A stretch of 64,000 nt of DNA from SIG603 sp963611165 (GCA_963611165.1 CAVDQG010000003.1:1-64000); one strand, 5' to 3'. Shown: positions 33,180 to 42,462, numbered from the stretch's first letter. Translations and numbers: made by a program. Notes: generated by a model from the sequence alone, not told the origin.

Positions 33180-33908
33180 TTACTCCAAATTGCCCGTGAG
33201 TGCCATAATTACCGAAATGGCGGCAATCGGTGCGGTTTCCGTGCGAAGAATTCTCTTTCCTAGAGTGGCAATCAAAACGCCGTTTTCTTTTGCGAATTCA
33301 ACTTCATTTTCTGAAAATCCGCCCTCGGAGCCGATGAAAATCGAGATGTCGGAGTTTTCTTCCGACCTTCCGACAAGGCTTGTGAACGGTTCTCCGCCGT
33401 GCTCATAGCACATGATTTTGAGTCCGCCTGCATTCTTTACCGCATCCTTGAATTTGACGGGCTTTTTCACCTCGGGAATAATTCCCCGACCGCATTGCTT
33501 TGCGGCTTCAAGTGCGATTTTTTGCCAGCGGGCAATTTTCTTTTCTTCCTTGCCGTCAAGCTTGGCAACGCAAAATTCACTCGTGACCGGCACAATGGCG
33601 TATGCGCCGAGTTCGACCGCTTTTTGCGTGACTAAATCGAATTTATCTGATTTTGTTATGCACTGGTAAAGCGTAACTCTGCGGTTTGGCTCGGTTTCGC
33701 ATTTCTTTTTCTCGAGAATGTCGGCAAAAACGCTGTTTCCTGCGATTTCTGTCACGGCGGCACGGTAGTCGAAACCCTCGCCGTCACAAAGGGTGATTTC
33801 TTCGCCCACACGAACACGAAGGCTCTTTGCAAGGTGAGTTCCGTTCTCGCCGTCTATTTCGATTGAAGTTTGGTTAAGCTTATCCGCATCTATAAAAAAT
33901 CTTGGCAT
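33180..33908 (-). CDS. rsmE: 16S rRNA m3U1498 methyltransferase RsmE
   Basis: This SPOUT-class enzyme methylates U1498 of 16S rRNA. The 242-residue protein has the PUA-like N-terminal domain (MPRFFIDADKLNQ, HLAKSLRVRVGEEITLCDGEG), QCITKSDKFDLVTQKAVELG, and the trefoil-knot SAM motifs IGSEGGFSENEVEFA and LGKRILRTETAPIAA. RBS: CGGAGGGAAT. It is divergent from the lipoprotein-two-component operon. Confidence 0.95.
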   Translation of the reverse strand: MPRFFIDADKLNQTSIEIDGENGTHLAKSLRVRVGEEITLCDGEGFDYRAAVTEIAGNSVFADILEKKKCETEPNRRVTLYQCITKSDKFDLVTQKAVELGAYAIVPVTSEFCVAKLDGKEEKKIARWQKIALEAAKQCGRGIIPEVKKPVKFKDAVKNAGGLKIMCYEHGGEPFTSLVGRSEENSDISIFIGSEGGFSENEVEFAKENGVLIATLGKRILRTETAPIAAISVIMALTGNLE

Positions 33909-34025
33909 ATTCCCTCCGAAAGGCTAATATACGGGTGGTTTGTTTTCGGTCTGAAAATGATTTTACAACAGTGCGTGCGGCTTGTCAAATTACAAAAGAG
34001 AGGGCGGAGTTTACGGCTTTTTATC

Positions 34026-34054
34026 TTCACAGAGTTGTTTTTTTATGGTATACT
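34026..34054 (+). promoter_or_regulatory. Promoter for the lipoprotein/two-component operon
   Basis: TTCACA, 17 bp and TATACT with a start near 34061; the -35 is weak. Confidence 0.5.
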
Positions 34055-34088
34055 GTGAAAGTGTAATATGTGTGGAGGAGGGATGAAT

Positions 34089-35501
34089 ATGCTCGGCTAT
34101 TTTAAGAGATTTTTGGCTCTTGTCTTGCTTGGAACCATGCTGTCATTTAGTTTTTCGGGATGTGCGGAAGCGGACTATTCCTCTGACAATCTAATGACTG
34201 CGCCAAAGGTGAGTGCGGTTCAGCAGAGTATATGTAAGCTTCTCGGCACGGACGATGAGACGGTAAACCTCATGTATCCTCAGAACGGAGATTACCGCTC
34301 GGCGATTATCATGTGTGACTTCACCGGGGACGGATATCAGGACGCTGTAGGTTTTACTATGCATGACGACGACAGTGTGATTACCGTAAGCTTTATGACA
34401 GAGACGGACGGCGTGTGGAAGATTGTTTCGTCATACAAGTCCAATACGGCGCAGATAGACAAGGTGCTTTTCGGAGATGTGACCGGTGACGGCGTGACGG
34501 ACATTGTCATCGGCTGGGGAAGTGCCAAGGGCCTTGCGAACTCGGCTGGACTTTATTACTATGAAAACGGCACGGTGAAGGGCTTTTCACTCGGACATTC
34601 CTACACGGAGATTGAGCTTTTGGACCTTAACGGAAGCGGTACAAAGGATATTTTCACGGTTTCTTTGGCAACACTTGTTTCACAGCAATCGGTGGAAGCC
34701 GGCAGTTCTATGGCTAATCTTTACAGCTTTGTCGGCGATGAGCTTGTCTGCACTCACAGATGCACTCTTTATAATAATTTGAGCAGCTTCTCTTCAATCA
34801 CTCTAGGCGAAAGTCTTGACGGAAGAACCTGCGTTACGGTGGACGGCGTTATGGCTGACGGTTCGATGATAACCCAGTTACTGTATATCAACCCGTTCTC
34901 GGGGAATATGCTCTCTCCGCTATCCTTTTCGGGAGTATATGAGACATATAACTATTTCTACCGTGCACGACAGGTTGCGATAACGTCACGGGATATTGAC
35001 GGAGACGGAATAATCGAGATGCCGCAGTGCATTTACAAGAATGACGAAGAGAAGAAAATATACTCGACCGATTATGTCATAGAATGGCTGAAATTCGATA
35101 TTGCGGCAAGGGACGCAACTCTCTCAAAAATTCAGATTTATAATCAGGATGATGCTTACACCGTGGATATTCCTGAGGAAATCGAAGATACAATCAGGTG
35201 CTACAGAGACTCGCAGACGAGGACGGCAAGTTTTTATTTATGCGAATTTAACGATTTCGGTAAGGTGACGGACAAAACGGAGCTGTTCAGTATAAGAGTT
35301 TTCTCAAAGGAAACATGGGATAAGCTTCCGCTTAAGGACGCTCCGAACAGCCTTTCCGAGAGAAGAAGCTACCGTGAAGAAAATTATGCTTTTCTTACGA
35401 GTGCAAGGCTTGACGGTGAAGAGGTCGTTTATGCGGCAAAGATAGATAACGAGTCTAATATATATTCGTCAATACCGTATACAATAGAGATTGTGGATTA
35501 G
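34089..35501 (+). CDS. Lipoprotein with FG-GAP/VCBS-like repeats, partner of a two-component system
   Basis: The lipoprotein signal peptide has its lipidated Cys at about residue 25 (FSFSGC). The mature part contains Ca-loop-like repeats: DFTGDGYQDAVGF, DVTGDGVTDIVIGW, DLNGSGTKDIF and DIDGDGIIEMPQ. These resemble FG-GAP/EF-hand beta-propeller blades, so an extracellular ligand or envelope sensor is plausible. Start ATG 34089 is chosen because GGAGGAGG lies seven bases before it. The response regulator follows 13 bp later. The protein could transmit signals to the kinase, but no direct proof is in the sequence. Confidence 0.83.
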   Translation: MLGYFKRFLALVLLGTMLSFSFSGCAEADYSSDNLMTAPKVSAVQQSICKLLGTDDETVNLMYPQNGDYRSAIIMCDFTGDGYQDAVGFTMHDDDSVITVSFMTETDGVWKIVSSYKSNTAQIDKVLFGDVTGDGVTDIVIGWGSAKGLANSAGLYYYENGTVKGFSLGHSYTEIELLDLNGSGTKDIFTVSLATLVSQQSVEAGSSMANLYSFVGDELVCTHRCTLYNNLSSFSSITLGESLDGRTCVTVDGVMADGSMITQLLYINPFSGNMLSPLSFSGVYETYNYFYRARQVAITSRDIDGDGIIEMPQCIYKNDEEKKIYSTDYVIEWLKFDIAARDATLSKIQIYNQDDAYTVDIPEEIEDTIRCYRDSQTRTASFYLCEFNDFGKVTDKTELFSIRVFSKETWDKLPLKDAPNSLSERRSYREENYAFLTSARLDGEEVVYAAKIDNESNIYSSIPYTIEIVD

Positions 35502-35514
35502 GGAGGATAAACAA

Positions 35515-36219
35515 ATGAAAAGATTACTTGTTTGCGAGGACGAGCAGAATATCAGAGAATTTGAAGTAATAAATTTGAGAAGAGCAGGCTATGAAGTCAT
35601 AGAAGCGTCAAACGGAGACGAGGCTCTCGAGATTTATCACCGTGAAAACGGAAATTTCGACGTTGTGATTCTCGATATCATGATGCCCGGAAGACATGAC
35701 GGTCTTGCGGTCTGCAAGGAGCTCAGAAAGCTCAGCGACACCATAGGAATAATTCTCCTTTCGGCTAAAACGCAGGAGATGGATAAGGTCACAGGTCTTA
35801 TGGTCGGAGCGGACGACTACATCACGAAGCCGTTTTCGCCCAGTGAACTCACCGCAAGAGTGGATGCCGTAAACCGCAGAGTAGAGCTTGTAAGGGGAGC
35901 GACGGCAAATGCCTTTTCAAAGGAAATTGTTTCCGGTGACTTCGTGCTCAACCTTATGGACAGAAGCTTTTCCAAAAAGGGCGAAAAGATTGACCTCACG
36001 CAGGTTGAATTTCAGATAATCGAATATTTCCTCACAAATCCGACTATTCCGCTTTCGAGAACGGATATTCTCACTCATGTCTGGGGCACAAGCTATGCCG
36101 GTGACGAGAAAATCGTTGACGTAAACATCAGAAGAATAAGGATGAAGATTGAGGACGACCCGTCTGTTCCGGCCCACATAATCACAGTCTGGGGCCACGG
36201 CTACAGATGGGAAGCGTGA
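35515..36219 (+). CDS. OmpR/PhoB-type response regulator
   Basis: This 234-residue protein has the receiver domain with Asp54 in VVILDIMMPG, acidic pair in VCEDEQN and Lys in YITKPFSP. A C-terminal winged helix follows (LTQVEFQIIEYFLTN, LTHVWGTSYAGDEKIVDVNIRRIRMKI, TVWGHGYRW). GGGAGGATAAACAA precedes the ATG. Its kinase is the next gene. Confidence 0.95.
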   Translation: MKRLLVCEDEQNIREFEVINLRRAGYEVIEASNGDEALEIYHRENGNFDVVILDIMMPGRHDGLAVCKELRKLSDTIGIILLSAKTQEMDKVTGLMVGADDYITKPFSPSELTARVDAVNRRVELVRGATANAFSKEIVSGDFVLNLMDRSFSKKGEKIDLTQVEFQIIEYFLTNPTIPLSRTDILTHVWGTSYAGDEKIVDVNIRRIRMKIEDDPSVPAHIITVWGHGYRWEA

Positions 36220-36221
36220 AA

Positions 36222-36305
36222 TAAGTGTGGAGTTTGGAGAGTGGCGTTGTTTTGGATGAAGCTTTGCCAATAACTTCAAACTCCACTCTCAACACTCCAA
36301 ACTCA
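36222..36305. repeat. Imperfect long inverted repeat between response regulator and kinase genes
   Basis: GAGTTTGGAG (36230-36239) pairs with CTCCAAACTC (36295-36304); alternatively GTGGAGTTT (36227-36235) pairs with AAACTCCAC (36278-36286). The purine/pyrimidine-biased short repeats look like the low-complexity intergenic elements seen in clostridial genomes. They would fold in the operon mRNA just before the kinase ribosome site. Confidence 0.65.
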
Positions 36306-36324
36306 AAAAGGGGAGGTGCCGCGA

Positions 36325-37752
36325 TTGAAAAACAATAAAATATCAAACCGCTGGTTTTTCAACAATTTAATAATTGTGATTGCACTCATCGTGGCAAGCG
36401 TTATTCTGATTAGCCTGCTTTACCGCAGGTCGCTTTATGTCTCCATAAAGCAGGTGCTTATAGGAAGAAGCGAGGAAATTTATTCAAGCTTTCAGACCAA
36501 GAATGACACGGAGTACTCCACTGATGATTTTGAGTATATCGGCAGAAGTTATGTTCAGAATTTTACCGATAAATCAAGAATGGAAGTAATGATTATTTCT
36601 GTCGAAGGAAAGGTTTTGCTGTCTTCCTCGGGATTTGCTCCCGATAATTCCGAAGCTATTCCCGATTTTAACTCAGCACTTACTTCAAGCAAGAAGTACG
36701 GCTACTTCGAGGGAATAGACGATTCCCAAAGGATAATTGCCGTGACAAGGCTCATTCATTCGTCATCGGGAAAGCTTATCGGTGCGGTGAGATATGTCGT
36801 TTCCACCGATGGCGCCGACAAATCCGTTAGACGCCTTATTGGAATTTTGGTGCTTGCGGGATTTTTGATTATTGCGCTGATAACCCTGATGGGTTTATAC
36901 TTTATCCGTTCGATTGTCGTGCCGATTAAGAAGATAACGGCGAGTGCGAAAACCATTGCCGACGGAGATTTTGACGTAAGAATCGAGAAAGAGCGAAATG
37001 ATGAAATCGGCAAGCTTACCGACACGATTAACGAAATGGCAGTCGAGCTTGGCACAACTGAAAAGCTGAAGAATGATTTTATATCCTCGATTTCTCATGA
37101 GCTGAGAACTCCTCTCACGGCAATCACGGGCTGGGCACAAACGCTTGACGGCTCGACAAACAGCCCCGAAACCGTGAAAAGAGGAATGAACATCATCGTC
37201 AAGGAGTCGGAAAGACTGACGGGTCTTGTTGACGAGCTCCTCGACTTCTCGAGGATTGAGACGGGCAGAATGAAGCTCATTCTCCAAAAGACGGATATAA
37301 TCGCAGAACTTGACGAGGTCTATTTCATGTTCACCGAGAGGGCAAAGAGCGAGAAAAAGAAGCTGAGCTTCTCCGATGAGGGATACATCACGCCCGTGAT
37401 ATGCGATTCTAACCGTATGAGACAGGTTTTCATCAATGTAATCGACAATGCGATAAAATACAGCGAGGAGGGCGACAGCATAATCGTCTCTGCCTTTGAG
37501 CGTGGGGATAATGCCGTTGTCACCGTGAGAGATACGGGAATAGGCATTCCCGAGGAGCATTTGCCGAATGTCAAAAAGAAATTTTATAAAGCGAATCTGC
37601 AGATTAAGGGTTCGGGAATCGGACTTGCCGTGGCAGACGAGATAGTTAATCTTCACGGCGGAAGTTTGACGGTGAGAAGTAAAGAGGGAGAGGGTACAGA
37701 GGTCACGATTTCTTTGCCTACCGTCAAGAATCCGAAGAGCCTTTCAATCTGA
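36325..37752 (+). CDS. Sensor histidine kinase
   Basis: This 475-residue kinase has membrane segments at about 10-34 and 172-195 with an extracytoplasmic PAS/dCache-like domain between. HAMP (PIKKITASAKTIADGDFDVRI) follows, then HisKA with ISSISHELRTPLTAI and HATPase motifs (NVIDNAIKYSEEGD, DTGIGIPEEHL, GSGIGLAVADEIVNLHGG). The TTG at 36325 is chosen as start because GGGGAGG lies 8 nt ahead; a GTG at 36316 is the alternative. It presumably phosphorylates the preceding regulator. Confidence 0.94.
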   Translation: MKNNKISNRWFFNNLIIVIALIVASVILISLLYRRSLYVSIKQVLIGRSEEIYSSFQTKNDTEYSTDDFEYIGRSYVQNFTDKSRMEVMIISVEGKVLLSSSGFAPDNSEAIPDFNSALTSSKKYGYFEGIDDSQRIIAVTRLIHSSSGKLIGAVRYVVSTDGADKSVRRLIGILVLAGFLIIALITLMGLYFIRSIVVPIKKITASAKTIADGDFDVRIEKERNDEIGKLTDTINEMAVELGTTEKLKNDFISSISHELRTPLTAITGWAQTLDGSTNSPETVKRGMNIIVKESERLTGLVDELLDFSRIETGRMKLILQKTDIIAELDEVYFMFTERAKSEKKKLSFSDEGYITPVICDSNRMRQVFINVIDNAIKYSEEGDSIIVSAFERGDNAVVTVRDTGIGIPEEHLPNVKKKFYKANLQIKGSGIGLAVADEIVNLHGGSLTVRSKEGEGTEVTISLPTVKNPKSLSI

Positions 37753-37807
37753 GTAAATACAATTGTTTCAAACGTAAGGCGCAAGCCTTAAGCGGAGGTC
37801 TTTATCA

Positions 37808-38737
37808 ATGAGCAGAATTACATCAATAGGCGGTGAGGCTTTACTCGAGGGAATTATGATGAGAGGCCCCTTCAGAACGACATGCGCGTTCCTTGACCCG
37901 AAGGGAAATATCTCAACAGAGGACATCGAGATGGAGTATCTCACAAAGAAATATAAAATATGTTCGCTTCCGATAATAAGAGGCGTATTTAGCTTTATCG
38001 ACAGCCTGAGACTCGGCTCGAGAGCCATGAATCTCTCTGCCGAAAAGGCGGGGCTTGACGATGAAGAGGAGCTTTCGGGCTTTGACAAATGGCTAAACGA
38101 TAAGCTTGGCGACAAGCTGACGGGAATCATTGTCGGAATAGGCTCGGTTTTGGGTGTTGCCCTTGCCGTCGTGCTTTTCATGCTCGTTCCCACTTTGCTT
38201 TTTAACGGAATCAAGCATTTGACGGGAGACTCGATAGAGCCGTTTCGTTCGGTTTTTGAGGGTGTTTTAAAGATGCTTGTTTTTGTCCTTTATATTTTCA
38301 TCATATCGAGAATTCCCGATATTCACCGTGTCTTTATGTTCCACGGTGCCGAGCACAAGTGCATTTTCTGCTATGAAAACGAGCTTGAGCTCACGGTTGA
38401 GAATGTCAGAAAGCAGCCCCGTCTTCATCCGAGATGTGGAACGAGCTTCATGGTGCTTATGATTATTGTCGGTATATTTATCGGCTTTTTCATCAAAATA
38501 CAAAATCCCGCACTAAGAACCTGCGTCAAGATTTTGACTTTGCCGCTTGTTATGGGCTTTGGATATGAGCTTATCAAATACTGCGGAAAGCACAACAATC
38601 TTTTCACAAAGATTGTTGCCGCACCGGGAAAATGGCTTCAGAAGCTCACTACTCAGGAGCCTGACGACGATATGATAAGAGTCGGCATTGAAGCAATTAA
38701 AGCGGTTATCCCCGAAAACGGCGAGGATCTTCTCTGA
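37808..38737 (+). CDS. DUF1385 membrane protein
   Basis: This 309-residue protein matches the DUF1385 family: GGEALLEGIMMRGP at the start, RGVFSFIDSLRLGSRAM, and a membrane-embedded C-terminal half with FHGAEHKCIFCYE and HPRCGTSFMVLMIIVG. These genes commonly sit next to prmC and prfA in Firmicutes, as here with prmC (one shared base). Function unknown. The His/Cys motifs suggest metal or thiol chemistry; that is inference. Confidence 0.9.
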   Translation: MSRITSIGGEALLEGIMMRGPFRTTCAFLDPKGNISTEDIEMEYLTKKYKICSLPIIRGVFSFIDSLRLGSRAMNLSAEKAGLDDEEELSGFDKWLNDKLGDKLTGIIVGIGSVLGVALAVVLFMLVPTLLFNGIKHLTGDSIEPFRSVFEGVLKMLVFVLYIFIISRIPDIHRVFMFHGAEHKCIFCYENELELTVENVRKQPRLHPRCGTSFMVLMIIVGIFIGFFIKIQNPALRTCVKILTLPLVMGFGYELIKYCGKHNNLFTKIVAAPGKWLQKLTTQEPDDDMIRVGIEAIKAVIPENGEDLL

Positions 38738-39597
38738 TGGCAAGCATAAAAGAGCTTTATTTCTTTGCAAAAAAAGAACTGAAGTCGGTAGATTCTCCCG
38801 AATTCGACGCTATGTGTCTTGTCGAGGAATTCTTGCATGCAGACAGAAATAAGCTCTATCTTTATGGGGAAGAATCAGTTAATGCCGCTGATGAGGAGAA
38901 ATTCCGTCAGGCGGTGGAAAAGCGAAAAAGCTTCTATCCGCTTCAGTATATTTTGGGATACTGGTATTTCCGTGATATGAAGTTAAAGGTGAGGGACGGC
39001 GTTCTTTGCCCCAGAGAGGATACCGAGGTACTGGTGAACGAAAGCCTTGAGAGAATAAAGGAGATTTACGGAAATAAAGCTGTTTTCGGAGTTGACCTTT
39101 GCTCGGGAACGGGCTGTGTGGCACTGGGAATTGCACGAAGCAACAAAAATATAATCATGGAAGCCGTGGAGCTTTTTGATACGCCGTATGAATGCCTTTG
39201 CGAGAATATCGAAAGGTGGGGGACGGGCAGAGTGAAAGCTATCCGAGGAGATGTTTTTTCGGACGAGAGCCTCGAAAAATATCACGAGCTTGATTTTCTC
39301 ACGGCGAATCCGCCGTATATAAGCGAGGACGAGATGGCGTCTCTTCAAGCCGAGGTGCAGAAAGAGCCGAGAGAGGCGCTCACGGACGGCGCAGACGGGC
39401 TTAAGTTCTACCGAAGGATTATTGCCGACTGGAAGAAAGCGGTCAAAATCGGCGGTTTTATTGCCCTTGAGATAGGTGAAACTCAGGCGGCGGCTGTGAA
39501 GTCGCTTTTTGAGGCAAACGGTTTCGGCGATGTGCGTATAGAAAAAGACTTCGGAGACCTCGACAGATGTGTTTCTGCGGTCAAGTTGAGTGATTAA
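38737..39597 (+). CDS. prmC: Peptide chain release factor N5-glutamine methyltransferase PrmC
   Basis: PrmC methylates the Gln of the release factor GGQ loop. The 286-residue protein has the N-terminal helical domain (MASIKELYFFAKKELK) with FYPLQYILGYWYF and the SAM domain GVDLCSGTGCVAL, ending with the catalytic TANPPYIS. Its ATG shares one base with the DUF1385 stop. prfA, the usual neighbour, is absent from this window. Confidence 0.95.
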   Translation: MASIKELYFFAKKELKSVDSPEFDAMCLVEEFLHADRNKLYLYGEESVNAADEEKFRQAVEKRKSFYPLQYILGYWYFRDMKLKVRDGVLCPREDTEVLVNESLERIKEIYGNKAVFGVDLCSGTGCVALGIARSNKNIIMEAVELFDTPYECLCENIERWGTGRVKAIRGDVFSDESLEKYHELDFLTANPPYISEDEMASLQAEVQKEPREALTDGADGLKFYRRIIADWKKAVKIGGFIALEIGETQAAAVKSLFEANGFGDVRIEKDFGDLDRCVSAVKLSD

Positions 39598-39648
39598 GCG
39601 CAAGACGGCGCTTGATATATTTGTTTTTAAAACGGGAGGAAAAAAGAA

Positions 39649-40896
39649 ATGTCTATTTCCGGAAAGAGAGAATTTGATTTACTGAACAAAATCGGATTTA
39701 TTCGTACAGCCGGTTCAGAAGAGGAGCTTAAGGCTGCGAATATCCTTAAGTCCGAGGTCGAGAGCATGGGTCTCAAGGCTAAGATTGAGCCGTTCGAGAT
39801 TTGGGATGCCGTCATCGAGAAAGCCGAGCTTGAGGTTATCGAGCCGTATCACAAGTCTTACACCGTAACTTGCTACAAGGGTGCGGGAAATGTCGAGGGC
39901 TTAGAGGCTGATTTCCTTTATGTTGAGAACGGCGGAGACGTTGCTCTTAAGAATGCCAAGGGAAAGATTGTAATGTTCAACGGATATTTGAGATATCCGC
40001 TTTACAAGAAGCTTTGCGAGGCAGGCGTAGCCGGTATTGTTTCATATTCGGGAACACTTCTCGAGAAAGAGGACGATTCCGACCTTTTCACAAGAACAAT
40101 AAGAGCCAAGCTTCGTGAGTGCGGAAGACTTCCCGCAGTTAATATGCGTGCGACAGATGCATTTGATATCATCAAGAACAAGGCAAGCAAGGTAAGAATG
40201 ACTACGCTTAACCACGATATAACTCTTGAGTCAAGAAATGTTGTAACCGAGATTAAGGGTACAAAACATCCTGACGAGGTTATCGTATTCGGCTCTCACA
40301 TGGATTCTGTTCCGTTCTCGACAGGCGTTTACGATAACGGTGCAGGCAGTGTCATTCACATGGAGGTGCTTCGCCACTTTGTCGAAAACCCACCCGAAAG
40401 AACTGTCCGCTTCTGCTGGTACGGCTCTGAGGAGATCGGACTTGAAGGTTCAAAGGCATTTTGCCGTGACCACGCAGAAGAGCTCAAGAATGTCATTTAC
40501 ATGGTAAATACCGATGTCGGCGGATGCGTTCTCGGTTCTGAGTCGGCTGTTGTTTTGGGCAGCAAGGAGTTCACAAATTACACCGACGCTTACATGAAGG
40601 CTAACGGCTATGAGGTTGAGGTCAAGCAAGATATTTATTCCTCCGATTGTATTCCTTTTGCAGACAACGGCATTCCGAGCATCAACTTCATGAGATTCAG
40701 CCGTGACGGCGGCGCATTCATCCATTGTCGCTATGATATTATCGATTTCCTGTCCGCTGAGTCGCTTGAGCACACAACAGAGCATGTTGTCGCTTATACT
40801 GACCATCTTGTCAATTCCGTTGTTTTCCCAGAGAAGAGAGAAATTCCCGAGGAAATGAAGGAGAAGGTAGACAAGTATCTCTACAAGAAAGATTAA
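39649..40896 (+). CDS. M28 family zinc aminopeptidase
   Basis: The M28 metal ligands are visible: SHMDSVPFSTGVYDNGAG (His, Asp and the shared Asp), YGSEEIGLEGSKAF (catalytic Glu pair), NTDVGG and a late His in GGAFIHCRYD. A PA-like insert (VMFNGYLRYPLYKKLCEAGVAGIVS) lies near residues 105-140. No signal peptide is visible, so it probably acts in the cytoplasm on peptides. Ribosome site GGGAGGAAAAAAGAA. Confidence 0.91.
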   Translation: MSISGKREFDLLNKIGFIRTAGSEEELKAANILKSEVESMGLKAKIEPFEIWDAVIEKAELEVIEPYHKSYTVTCYKGAGNVEGLEADFLYVENGGDVALKNAKGKIVMFNGYLRYPLYKKLCEAGVAGIVSYSGTLLEKEDDSDLFTRTIRAKLRECGRLPAVNMRATDAFDIIKNKASKVRMTTLNHDITLESRNVVTEIKGTKHPDEVIVFGSHMDSVPFSTGVYDNGAGSVIHMEVLRHFVENPPERTVRFCWYGSEEIGLEGSKAFCRDHAEELKNVIYMVNTDVGGCVLGSESAVVLGSKEFTNYTDAYMKANGYEVEVKQDIYSSDCIPFADNGIPSINFMRFSRDGGAFIHCRYDIIDFLSAESLEHTTEHVVAYTDHLVNSVVFPEKREIPEEMKEKVDKYLYKKD

Positions 40897-40915
40897 TAGA
40901 ATAAAACTATATTTA

Positions 40916-40942
40916 AGGGGACGCATTTTTCGTGCGTCCTCT
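40916..40942 (+). terminator. Hairpin after the M28 peptidase (first repeat copy)
   Basis: A 10-bp stem around TTTTTCG; identical over 24 bases to the hairpin at 41175-41197 but lacking a T-tract, so it may be a processing or repeat element rather than a good terminator. Confidence 0.5.
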
Positions 40943-41068
40943 CAGACTGCCGATAAACCCACGCACCGCAAAAATGCCGATGTAGTTTATGGAAGCAATT
41001 ATCACAAAATAAATACTATTCGCAGAGCCTGAAAATGGTTTTGAAAATACATTTTTGCTTACTGCGTC

Positions 41069-41116
41069 AATCGCCCCTCAACGTACCTTTGTACGCTTAT
41101 CGGGGCGATTTTCTTG
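41069..41116. repeat. Cruciform-like hairpin element
   Basis: The outer arms AATCGCCCC (41069-41077) and GGGGCGATT (41102-41110) enclose a second stem CGTAC and GTACG. The surrounding segment has a weakly coding look but no supported ORF; I recall similar hairpin sequences recurring in clostridial genomes but cannot verify it. The remaining 40943-41270 sequence is otherwise without features. Confidence 0.6.
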
Positions 41117-41174
41117 TCTGCGTGTGTTTCTCGGTGTCTGTAGCATGCCGAAAATAACTTTTCGACACGCTGTA

Positions 41175-41210
41175 AGGACGCATTTTTCGTGCGTCCTCTT
41201 TTGTTTTTTT
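41175..41210 (+). terminator. Hairpin with T-tract (second repeat copy)
   Basis: AGGACGCA and TGCGTCCT around TTTTTCG, then CTTTTGTTTTTTT; a functional-looking terminator between the M28 and PfkB genes. Confidence 0.75.
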
Positions 41211-41270
41211 GAGAAAGCTGTTACAATGGGAGCAGTTAAAATGAAATTTTCTCGTTGGTGAGGTTGAAAT

Positions 41271-42200
41271 ATGGCAGTAAATAAAAACGGAATTGTCGTT
41301 GTCGGTGCGGTTTTTGTGGATATTAAGGGATTTCCGATTTCACAGTATATTCCCGGCGGAAGAAATGCGGGAAACATTAAGCAGGTTCACGGCGGAGTGT
41401 GCAGAAATATTGCCGAGGACATTGCAAATCTTGAGCTGAGGCCGACTCTTATAAGCCTTGTGGATGACAGCGGAATAGGCACAGACGTTATCTGTAAGCT
41501 TCAAAGACACAAGGTGAATACGGAGTATATGCGTGCGAAAACGGACGGTATGGGCACTTGGCTTGCTATATTTGACAACGGCGGTGACGTGACCGCGTCT
41601 ATCTCCAAAAGACCCGACCTTATGCCGATATGCGACATTCTGGACGAAAAGGGCGATGAGATTTTCTCCGAGTGCGACAGCATCGTTTTTGAAATGGACA
41701 TAGAAAAAGAAATTGCCAAAAAGCTGTTTTATTACGCCGAGAAATACAACAAGAAAATTTACTGCCCGGTTTCCAACATAAGCATTGCGTCGGAGAGAAG
41801 AGACTTTTTGAGATTGGTGGACTGCTTTGTCTGCAATGACCACGAGGCAGAAATGCTGTTTTATGATAATTTTGAAGATTTAAGCACAGAGGAAATACTC
41901 GAAAAGCTCAGGCAGAATGTAAGAAATGCAGATTTAAACAGCATGGTGGTCACATTAGGCGAAAGAGGTGCGGTCTGGGCTGATAAATTCGGGGAAAGCG
42001 GATTTTGTCCAGCAAAAAGAGTTGATGTGAGAGATACCACGGGTGCTGGAGATTCGTTCTTTGCCGGGGTGGCGTCTGCGCTCACCTACGGAAAGAGCTT
42101 AGCTGAGGCTTGCGAGATAGGCTCACGTCTTGCCGCTTCGGTTATCACAACAACCGATAACGTTTGTCCGAGATTTCTTCCCGAGGAGCTTGGGCTTTGA
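41271..42200 (+). CDS. PfkB family carbohydrate kinase
   Basis: This 309-residue protein has the family N-terminal GG motif (GGRNAGNIKQVHGGVCRNIAEDIA) and the C-terminal active-site signature DTTGAGDSFFAGVASAL with the catalytic Asp. Sugar/nucleoside kinases of this type phosphorylate small substrates such as ribose or nucleosides; the specific substrate cannot be told. The ATG has GGTGAGGTTGAAAT upstream. Confidence 0.9.
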   Translation: MAVNKNGIVVVGAVFVDIKGFPISQYIPGGRNAGNIKQVHGGVCRNIAEDIANLELRPTLISLVDDSGIGTDVICKLQRHKVNTEYMRAKTDGMGTWLAIFDNGGDVTASISKRPDLMPICDILDEKGDEIFSECDSIVFEMDIEKEIAKKLFYYAEKYNKKIYCPVSNISIASERRDFLRLVDCFVCNDHEAEMLFYDNFEDLSTEEILEKLRQNVRNADLNSMVVTLGERGAVWADKFGESGFCPAKRVDVRDTTGAGDSFFAGVASALTYGKSLAEACEIGSRLAASVITTTDNVCPRFLPEELGL

Positions 42201-42274
42201 AACGGCTTGTTTTAGGCGAAAAATCGGTGCTCAAAAAAGAAATTTTAAAAATTTAAATTTTTTTGAAAAAAGTG

Positions 42275-42303
42275 TTGACATTTTTATTTGAAAGTGGTAT
42301 CAT
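42275..42303 (+). promoter_or_regulatory. Strong promoter for the 5S rRNA pair
   Basis: TTGACA, 17 bp and TATCAT; an A/T-rich stretch with A- and T-runs precedes the -35, like an UP element. Confidence 0.72.
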
Positions 42304-42345
42304 AACGGAGTCGTCAGGAACGACAACAAATTAAATAAGAAATAA

Positions 42346-42462
42346 GTTGGTATTGATTGTGACGAGGGTCCACCTGTTCCCATCCCGAACACAGAAGTTA
42401 AGCTCGCTCACGTCGACAATACTCGGCTGGCAACGGCCTGGGACGATAGATTTTTGCCAACA
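42346..42462 (+). rRNA. rrf: 5S ribosomal RNA, copy 1
   Basis: The invariant 5S core CCACCTGTTCCCATCCCGAA and AGAAGTTAAGCTC is present. Ends GTTGG and CCAAC pair to form helix I. About 117 nt. No 16S or 23S gene lies in the window; boundaries are within a few bases. Confidence 0.93.

Noticed and set aside
41055..41261. 68-codon ORF through the cruciform-like hairpin
   Set aside because: No ribosome site; covers inverted repeats and a terminator; composition not protein-like.
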